Source: Gammaproteobacteria bacterium
GTDB taxonomy: Bacteria; Pseudomonadota; Gammaproteobacteria; Poriferisulfidales; Oxydemutatoraceae
Reading direction: 5' to 3'
Length of the DNA: 11,765 nucleotides
NCBI GenBank assembly: GCA_007570905.1
Contig: RKSI01000078.1
Span: 1-11,765, forward strand
This document shows, piece after piece, positions 6,678-10,752 of this stretch (positions are counted from its first letter, which is position 1; the number at the start of each line of letters is the position of its first letter). The position numbers and the translations under genes were made by a program. The notes beneath the pieces are model-generated. The model was not told where the DNA came from and did no database searches. It saw only the letters and a list, made by a program, of their open reading frames with translations.

Positions 6678-7019
6678 TCAGCCGCCGTGGCGTCCGCGCG
6701 GGCGGGTGCCCTCGTCGGGGTAGCCCCTCCAGTAGTCGTCCCACTGCGAGGTGCCCCAATAGGCCATCGGATCCACCGTGTAATCCACGCCGGCGCCGCC
6801 GGAAATGCCGCTCATCGCGGCGTCGTCCATCGCGCCTTCGTCCGCGCCGCGCTTGTCTCTGGCGGCGTCGGCGATGTCGGAGAGGTCAAAGTCATAGCCG
6901 TATTGCTTTGCGACTTCAATCACGCCGCCGCCGCTTCCCGCATCCGCCAGGGCGGCGCGCAAATCGGCGTTGGTCTTCGCTTCCTCGAGGAAGTTGAGAA
7001 CGCTTTCCTGCTTGCTCAT
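6678..7019 (-). CDS. Nif11-like leader peptide precursor P1
   Basis: 113 residues, starting MSKQESVLNFLEEAK. Residues 1-75 form a Nif11-type leader: helix VLNFLEEAKTNADLRAAL, then VIEVAKQYGYDF, DDAAM and a double glycine at 74-75 (GISGG). The putative core follows: VDYTVDPMAYWGT (78-90), W93-D-D-Y-W97-R-G-Y, then an Arg/Gly-rich end. There is no cysteine anywhere. In known systems Nif11-type leaders guide modifying enzymes and are removed after the double glycine by a peptidase-exporter; here neither enzyme is present. The ATG at 7019 was chosen to match the MSK start of P2 and P3. An ATG three bases earlier overlaps the P2 stop. The ribosome site GGAGG is inside the last codons of P2, so P2 and P1 are coupled. 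The peptide's function is unknown. Confidence 0.85.
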   Translation of the reverse strand: MSKQESVLNFLEEAKTNADLRAALADAGSGGGVIEVAKQYGYDFDLSDIADAARDKRGADEGAMDDAAMSGISGGAGVDYTVDPMAYWGTSQWDDYWRGYPDEGTRPRGRHGG

Positions 7020-7342
7020 CATCCCCCCCTCCGCGGACGGTCGCTCACTTCCGGGTAGCCTCTCCAGTAGTCGTCCCACCGCGAGGTGCCCCAGTAGCGC
7101 ATCGGACTCACGGTGTAGTCCACACCGGCGCCGCCGGCAATGCCGCCCATAGAGTCGTCGTCCACCGCGCCGTATTTTTCTTCTTTGGCGGCGGTGACAT
7201 CGGCGCTGGTGAAGTCATATCCGAATTTCTTCGCCACTTCAATGACATCATCTTCGCTTCCCGTCTCCATCAGGGCCGCGCGCAGATACGCGTTGGTCCT
7301 GGTTTCATCGAAAAACTTTGAAACTGCTTCATATTTGCTCAT
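7019..7342 (-). CDS. Nif11-like leader peptide precursor P2
   Basis: 107 residues. The leader is 1-71 (MSKYEAVSKFFDETR, VIEVAKKFGYDF, GAVDDDSMGGIAGG, double glycine at 70-71). The core contains VDYTVSPMRYWGT (74-86), then W89-D-D-Y-W93-R-G-Y and an Arg-rich tail. No cysteine. The core is nearly the same as that of P1, while the leader is closest to P3. The start has a perfect AAGGAGGT ribosome site and lies downstream of its own promoter (7385-7432). The stop TGA overlaps an ATG of P1. It is a RiPP-type precursor by architecture; the product and its activity are unknown. Confidence 0.87.
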   Translation of the reverse strand: MSKYEAVSKFFDETRTNAYLRAALMETGSEDDVIEVAKKFGYDFTSADVTAAKEEKYGAVDDDSMGGIAGGAGVDYTVSPMRYWGTSRWDDYWRGYPEVSDRPRRGG

Positions 7343-7384
7343 GGTTACCTCCTTAAAATCCTGGTTCGGTAATGAACGATGGTC

Positions 7385-7432
7385 ATTATAGCCGCTCCCG
7401 CCGCGCCAATGCGCTCAGAAACCTGTGGCAGT
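7385..7432 (-). promoter_or_regulatory. Promoter of Nif11 unit P2-P1 with conserved upstream box
   Basis: On the minus strand the 18-base box ACTGCCACAGGTTTCTGA (7432-7415) lies exactly 24 bases upstream of a perfect -10 TATAAT (7390-7385). There is no TTGACA-like -35 at normal spacing. The same arrangement is found before P3 and P6. The predicted leader is about 36 bases. Confidence 0.65.
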
Positions 7433-7454
7433 GGCCGCGGCCGGGCGCCGGGCA

Positions 7455-7487
7455 TAAAAAAACGCCCGGCGACCGGCGCCGGGCGTT
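7455..7487 (-). terminator. Rho-independent terminator after P3
   Basis: A perfect 11-base stem (AACGCCCGGCG at 7461-7471, CGCCGGGCGTT at 7477-7487) with a five-base loop is followed on the minus strand by seven T residues (7456-7462). It separates P3 from the P2-P1 unit. Its left arm resembles that of the terminator after P1. Confidence 0.9.
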
Positions 7488-7532
7488 TGGACACGGAAGG
7501 CGGCGCGGGGCCGCCTTCCGGCGCGGCGCTCG

Positions 7533-7862
7533 TCAGAGGCCGCCACCCACTTTGCCCGTGGCGGGACGCCGCCAGTACTGGTCGTACTTCTCGGTGCCCC
7601 AGTAGCGCAGCGGGTCTGCGGTGTAGTCAATCTCGCCGTCGTCGGCGACACCGCCGGAGACCCCGCTCATGGCGGCATCATCCACCGCGCCGTACTTCTG
7701 CGCCCTTGCGGCGGCGACATCCGACCGGCTAAAGTCGTAGCCGAACTTCTTCGCCACCTCAATCACATCGTCTTCGTTTTTCGTCTTCGTCAAAGCCGCA
7801 CGCAAATTTTCGTTCGTCTTTGTTTCCTCGAAAAACTTTGTCACTGCTTCATATTTGCTCAT
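7533..7862 (-). CDS. Nif11-like leader peptide precursor P3
   Basis: 109 residues. The leader MSKYEAVTKFFEETK ... VIEVAKKFGYDF ... GAVDDAAMSGVSGG (double glycine 70-71) is very close to that of P2, also at the DNA level. The core differs more: an acidic insert VADDGE, then IDYTADPLRYWGT (78-90), Y93-D-Q-Y-W97-R-R-P and a Gly-rich end; the terminal R-G-Y of its relatives is replaced by R-R-P. No cysteine. It has its own promoter (7909-7956), an AAAGGAGGT ribosome site and a strong terminator, and is thus a single-gene unit. Its function is unknown. Confidence 0.87.
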   Translation of the reverse strand: MSKYEAVTKFFEETKTNENLRAALTKTKNEDDVIEVAKKFGYDFSRSDVAAARAQKYGAVDDAAMSGVSGGVADDGEIDYTADPLRYWGTEKYDQYWRRPATGKVGGGL

Positions 7863-7908
7863 TGGAACCTCCTTTGTGTCAGGTTGTCATCCTTGCAAAC
7901 TCCCGGCC

Positions 7909-7956
7909 ATATTACCCGGTTTTGCCGGCCCTGTGCGCTCAGAAACCTCTGTCAGC
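7909..7956 (-). promoter_or_regulatory. Promoter of Nif11 unit P3 with conserved upstream box
   Basis: The box GCTGACAGAGGTTTCTGA (minus strand, 7956-7939) is exactly 24 bases upstream of the -10 TAATAT (7914-7909). It contains an inverted CAGA-N4-TCTG. It lies mostly between the P4 stop and P3. The predicted leader is about 40 bases. Confidence 0.6.
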
Positions 7957-7960
7957 GCGC

Positions 7961-8329
7961 TTAGCCGCCGGGCCGCCTGACCTCAACGACAGCCGCGTTG
8001 GAGCGGGTGAAGTCGTCCTCGTAGGCGCCGCCGGCATAGCCGCGCCAGAAGCCGGTCCACTCGGCTGAGCCGATGCCCAGCCCCAGCGGCGTGGCGCCCA
8101 CCGGATAGGCCAGGCCGCCGGAAACGCCTTTCGTCGAGGCGTCGTCCAGCGCCTCGAGGCTGCGGTTCCAGCCCGCCTGAATGTCGGCGGCATCCAGTTC
8201 GTAGCCGTGCCGCTTCGCCACCTCGGCGACATCGCTTTCACTGCCGGCCTTCGCCAGCGCCGCGCTCAGATGGGCGTCGGTTCTGGCGTCCTCAAAGAAC
8301 TTGACGACCGCTTGCTGGTTACTCTCCAT
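7961..8329 (-). CDS. Nif11-like leader peptide precursor P4
   Basis: 122 residues from the ATG at 8329, with GGAGG eight bases upstream inside the end of P5. P5 and P4 overlap by 11 bases, so translation is coupled. The leader is MESNQQAVVKFFEDAR ... VAEVAKRHGYELDAADI ... GVSGG (double glycine 71-72). The core is longer and of a second type: it lacks the DYT..P..YWGT part and has GIGSAEW91-T-G-F-W95-R-G-Y-AGG, then an acidic and Val-rich tail. No cysteine. The leader DNA is almost the same as that of P5 over 100 bases, while the cores differ. Its function is unknown. Confidence 0.83.
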   Translation of the reverse strand: MESNQQAVVKFFEDARTDAHLSAALAKAGSESDVAEVAKRHGYELDAADIQAGWNRSLEALDDASTKGVSGGLAYPVGATPLGLGIGSAEWTGFWRGYAGGAYEDDFTRSNAAVVEVRRPGG

Positions 8330-8660
8330 GATAATTTCCTCCAAAGTCACCCCCGCCGTGGCCTGCGGAATATCCGTTCCAGAAATCCCTCCAGCCGTGC
8401 GAGCCGACGCGCAAGGTCGGCAACGGGTCTATGTCATTGACGCCGCCTGCGACTTGCGCCGCCGCGGTGTCGTCTATTGCCTCAGGGCTGCCGCTCCAGC
8501 ACGCCTGAATGTCGGCGGCATCAAACTCGTAGCCGTGCCGCTTCGCCACCTCGGCGATTTCGCTTTCGCTGCCCGCTTCCGCCAGCGCCGCGCTCAGATG
8601 TGCGTCGGTTTTGGCATCCTCAAAAAACTTGAGGACTGTGCTGTGATTGGCCTCACCCAT
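8319..8660 (-). CDS. Nif11-like leader peptide precursor P5
   Basis: 113 residues from the ATG at 8660, with GTGAGG eight bases upstream; the long open frame further upstream overlaps P6 and is not used. The leader is MGEANHSTVLKFFEDAK ... IAEVAKRHGYEFDAADI ... VAGG (double glycine 72-73). Its only cysteine, C54, is in the leader. The core contains VGSHGW90-R-D-F-W94-N-G-Y97 and a Gly/His-rich tail (SAGHGGGDFGGNYHGE). The P6 stop is ten bases upstream. The first codons arise from an 18-base tandem duplication that also supplies the ribosome site. It is a second-type core, shared with P4. Its function is unknown. Confidence 0.83.
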   Translation of the reverse strand: MGEANHSTVLKFFEDAKTDAHLSAALAEAGSESEIAEVAKRHGYEFDAADIQACWSGSPEAIDDTAAAQVAGGVNDIDPLPTLRVGSHGWRDFWNGYSAGHGGGDFGGNYHGE

Positions 8661-8676
8661 CTGATTGGCCTCACCC
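8644..8676. repeat. Tandem duplication at the P6/P5 junction
   Basis: A 15-base sequence, TGATTGGCCTCACCC on the plus strand, occurs at 8644-8658 and again at 8662-8676, a period of 18. One copy contains the P6 stop codon and the P5 ribosome site; the other contains the first codons of P5. Confidence 0.85.
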
Positions 8677-8967
8677 TTCGTAGTCGCCCCAGTAGCGACG
8701 ATAGTCCGGCGTGCCCCAATAGGCCATCGGATCCTTGCTGTAATCAATCTGCGTTCCGCCGACGATGTCTTCAATCATTTCATCGTCCATCGCGTAGATT
8801 TCCACATCCATCGTCGACAGGATGTCCTCGCCGGTGAATTCGTAGCCGAAACGTTTGGCCACTTGCGCGGCCTCGTCTTCGCTCCGGGTTTCTTTCAGGG
8901 CGGCGAGAATTTGTGCGTCTTTCTTCGCTGCCTCGAAAAAACGGATAACTTCGGTTTGCTTGTCCAT
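8671..8967 (-). CDS. Nif11-like leader peptide precursor P6
   Basis: 98 residues, the shortest of the six. The leader is MDKQTEVIRFFEAAKK ... AAQVAKRFGYEF ... MDDEMIEDIVGG (double glycine 70-71). The core is TQIDYSKDPMAYWGT (72-86), then Y89-R-R-Y-W93-G-D-Y and ends soon after. No cysteine. The ATG at 8967 has a strong AAGGAGGT ribosome site; a longer frame upstream was not used. It is the first gene of the P6-P5-P4 unit, behind a promoter (9006-9053) with the shared box. The core is of the first type, as in P1-P3, although P5 and P4 in the same unit carry the second type. Its function is unknown. Confidence 0.87.
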   Translation of the reverse strand: MDKQTEVIRFFEAAKKDAQILAALKETRSEDEAAQVAKRFGYEFTGEDILSTMDVEIYAMDDEMIEDIVGGTQIDYSKDPMAYWGTPDYRRYWGDYEG

Positions 8968-9005
8968 TTTTTTACCTCCTTGCGGGTTGTGGGTAGTTTT
9001 GCAGG

Positions 9006-9053
9006 ATATTAGCAGACATTTCCGGCGGCGCCCGTTCAGAAACATGTTGCAGT
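9006..9053 (-). promoter_or_regulatory. Promoter of Nif11 unit P6-P5-P4 with conserved upstream box
   Basis: The box ACTGCAACATGTTTCTGA (minus strand, 9053-9036) is exactly 24 bases upstream of the -10 TAATAT (9011-9006). The predicted leader is about 32 bases. A further inverted repeat lies just upstream (9054-9084). Confidence 0.62.
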
Positions 9054-9084
9054 CCTGAAAGGCGCGTCACACAAGGCTTTCAGG
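9054..9084. repeat. Inverted repeat CCTGAAAG / CTTTCAGG upstream of P6
   Basis: An eight-base perfect inverted repeat (9054-9061 and 9077-9084) with a 15-base spacer, directly upstream of the conserved P6 promoter box. It could be a regulator site or a weak hairpin that ends the outer-membrane-protein transcript. A second stem, GCGAAAA/TTTTCGC, is at 9095-9115; neither has a clear U-run. Confidence 0.4.
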
Positions 9085-9140
9085 CCGCAACCGGGCGAAA
9101 AACAGCGGTTTTCGCGCCTGCCGCGCCGTCACGGGCGCCG

Positions 9141-10019
9141 TCACAGGCCAAAGGGCCGCACATAGCGCAGATAAACGCCCCATTCCACCACATCCACATC
9201 GTGGTCGGTGCGCGGGTCGCCGGCGGCGCCGGTGCCGCTGCCGCTCCATGAAAAATCGTATTCGGTGCGCCGCAATTCCAGCCCGGCGCGCCCGGCGGCG
9301 AGGCCCGATTCAACGCCGATGCCGACGCTCCACGGCTGCACATCCGCGCCGTGGCGGGACACGCCGACCACCGCGGGGGTGCCTGCGGGCGGCGGGCGGT
9401 TGTCAAAGCCCGCCTGCATCGTCAGGTCAAGCCAGCCGACGCCGGCCAGCAGGTACAGGGCGGTGTTGGTTCCGTATTCCATGCCGATGGCGTCGGCGCG
9501 GATGCCGAAGCGCGCCGTCAGCGACGCGCCGCGGTTTTTCTCCAGCGACCAGTCGCCCGGAAACACATTGTTGGTGGCGCGGCTGGTGCCGGTGCCCGAC
9601 AGGCGGCCATCAACGCGCGTGTTGGAATACACGCCGGCGTCCACTTCGGCGTCCGCAAAGCAGAAGGAGTCGAACCAGTGGCGGTAGCCGAACAGCGCCC
9701 GCGCGCTGTGGAGGGCGCCGGTCTCGCGGTCGTCGTCGGCCTCGTAGGAGGGCGGGCTGTTCAGGCCGACGCCCTTCTCGTAGTCGGTGTCGGCCAATTC
9801 CACGCCGACGGAAAAGCCGCCGTAAAAGCCGCCTGCGGGCCGTTCCTGCGCCGCCGCCGGCGCCGGCGCCGCGAACAAAAGCAGCGCCGCGACAAGATGG
9901 CGCGCCGCGGGCGCTTTGGCGGCGCGGCGGCGCGGCGGCGCGGCAGTGCGGCAATGCGGCGGTGTGGCAGTGCGGCATTGTGAATAATGGGGGGCGCGGG
10001 GGTGGCCGGCGTTGTTCAT
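9141..10019 (-). CDS. Outer-membrane beta-barrel protein, family not resolved
   Basis: 292 residues from the ATG at 10019, which has AAGGAGG 11 bases upstream. The first 40 residues are unusual: a His/Cys/Pro/Arg-rich stretch coded by an 8-bp tandem repeat precedes the real hydrophobic signal (HLVAALLLFAAPAPAAAQ, about 41-58), and no start codon is seen nearer to it. The mature part has a pattern of amphipathic strands (GGFYGGFSVGVELADTDYE, TARFGIRADAIGMEYG, ALYLLAGVGWLDLTMQAGF, WSVGIGVESGLAAGRAGLEL) and ends with GVYLRYVRPFGL, as in small OmpA-like or OmpW-like eight-strand barrels. Function unknown. It is divergent from tpx, with an 88-bp shared promoter region. A frame-changing repeat ahead of a signal peptide raises the possibility of on/off switching. 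Confidence 0.7.
   Translation of the reverse strand: MNNAGHPRAPHYSQCRTATPPHCRTAAPPRRRAAKAPAARHLVAALLLFAAPAPAAAQERPAGGFYGGFSVGVELADTDYEKGVGLNSPPSYEADDDRETGALHSARALFGYRHWFDSFCFADAEVDAGVYSNTRVDGRLSGTGTSRATNNVFPGDWSLEKNRGASLTARFGIRADAIGMEYGTNTALYLLAGVGWLDLTMQAGFDNRPPPAGTPAVVGVSRHGADVQPWSVGIGVESGLAAGRAGLELRRTEYDFSWSGSGTGAAGDPRTDHDVDVVEWGVYLRYVRPFGL
9918..9981. repeat. Eight-unit 8-bp tandem repeat in the barrel-protein 5' coding region
   Basis: Eight successive octamers on the plus strand: three perfect GGCGGCGC units, then GGCAGTGC, GGCAATGC, GGCGGTGT, GGCAGTGC and GGCATTGT. The unit is not a multiple of three, so gain or loss of one copy shifts the reading frame before the signal peptide. Confidence 0.85.
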
Positions 10020-10035
10020 TTTTGTTTCATCCTCC

Positions 10036-10066
10036 TTGCTGGTTTGCAATGCGGTTTCAGTATAAT
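10036..10066 (+). promoter_or_regulatory. Candidate tpx promoter with symmetric -10
   Basis: A perfect TATAAT at 10061-10066 lies 42 bases before the tpx start. The best -35 is TTGCTG at 10036-10041 with a long 19-base spacer. The -10 lies in GTATAATAC-like symmetric sequence, so the minus strand shows TATACT (10064-10059) at the same place, possibly serving the divergent barrel-protein gene. Confidence 0.5.
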
Positions 10067-10107
10067 ACGGCCCCCTTTCCCACGACACAACTTTATGGAG
10101 CAACCAG

Positions 10108-10614
10108 ATGGCGACTATCACCCTGCAGGGCAACCCGATTCACACCAGCGGCGACTTGCCCGCGGTCGGCGCGGACGCGCCCGATTTCCAACTGGCCAAC
10201 AAGGACCTTCAGGACATGATGCTGAAAGACTTCGCGGGCAGAAAGAAACTCATCAGCATCGTGCCGAGCCTCGACACGCCGGTATGCGCGACCTCCACCA
10301 AAAAGTTCAACGAGGCGGCGGCGAAACTCGACAATGTCGCGGTCATCGTCGTCTCCGCCGACCTGCCGTTTGCGATGGACCGCTTCTGCGGCAGCGAGGG
10401 GCTGGGCAACATCGTGGTGCTGTCCATGATGCGCTCGCGCGATTTTGCGCGTGATTACGGCGTGCTGATTGAGGAAGGCCCGCTGGCCGGCATCACTGCG
10501 CGCGCGATTGTGCTGCTGGACGAGGAAAACAAGGTGCTGTACAACGAACTGGTCGGCGAAATCAGCGACGAGCCGGACTACGACGCGGCGCTGGCCGCGC
10601 TGCAACCGGCGTAG
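10108..10614 (+). CDS. tpx: Thiol peroxidase Tpx (atypical 2-Cys peroxiredoxin)
   Basis: 168 residues, the usual Tpx length. It reduces hydrogen peroxide and preferably alkyl and lipid hydroperoxides, and is recycled by thioredoxin. The peroxidatic cysteine is C60 in the peroxiredoxin motif PSLDTPVCATST (T57, C60), the resolving cysteine is C94 in MDRFCGSEGLGN, and the conserved active-site arginine is R132 in GITARAIVLLDE. The N-terminus (ITLQGNPIHTSGDLPAVG) is typical of Tpx. It has no signal peptide in this form. GGAG is seven bases upstream of the ATG. It is the only plus-strand gene: divergent from the barrel protein and convergent with the UbiH-family gene. No direct link with the sox genes can be shown, though sulfur-oxidising cells meet oxidative stress. 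Confidence 0.96.
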   Translation: MATITLQGNPIHTSGDLPAVGADAPDFQLANKDLQDMMLKDFAGRKKLISIVPSLDTPVCATSTKKFNEAAAKLDNVAVIVVSADLPFAMDRFCGSEGLGNIVVLSMMRSRDFARDYGVLIEEGPLAGITARAIVLLDEENKVLYNELVGEISDEPDYDAALAALQPA

Positions 10615-10631
10615 GCGGCGCGCGGCATCAA

Positions 10632-10654
10632 CCGCCGGCTGCCGTTGCCGGCGG
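10632..10654 (+). terminator. Possible hairpin terminator after tpx
   Basis: A perfect eight-base GC stem (CCGCCGGC at 10632-10639, GCCGGCGG at 10647-10654) with a seven-base loop, 17 bases after the tpx stop. A T-run is lacking, so it is at best a weak terminator in this convergent gap. Confidence 0.35.
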
Positions 10655-10752
10655 CGTCATCGGCCCGGCCTGCGCCGCATGTCGCTGTTCGCCGCGCGCC
10701 GCGCACACGCCGGCATAAATGCGGTGTGCAAACCAACTTCAACCAACGCGCG

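Noticed and set aside
7023..7079. N-terminal extension of P1 into P2
   Set aside because: It reads the P2 tail in another frame. Paralogues start with MSK and the ribosome site lies directly before 7022.
6678..8967. Repeated DNA blocks considered as a CRISPR array
   Set aside because: Repeats are long, coding, unevenly spaced and diverged in a codon-like way; they are paralogous gene segments.
9095..9115. GCGAAAA/TTTTCGC stem considered as the barrel-protein terminator
   Set aside because: No U-run follows on the minus strand and the stem is weak; kept only as a remark in the entry for the nearby inverted repeat.
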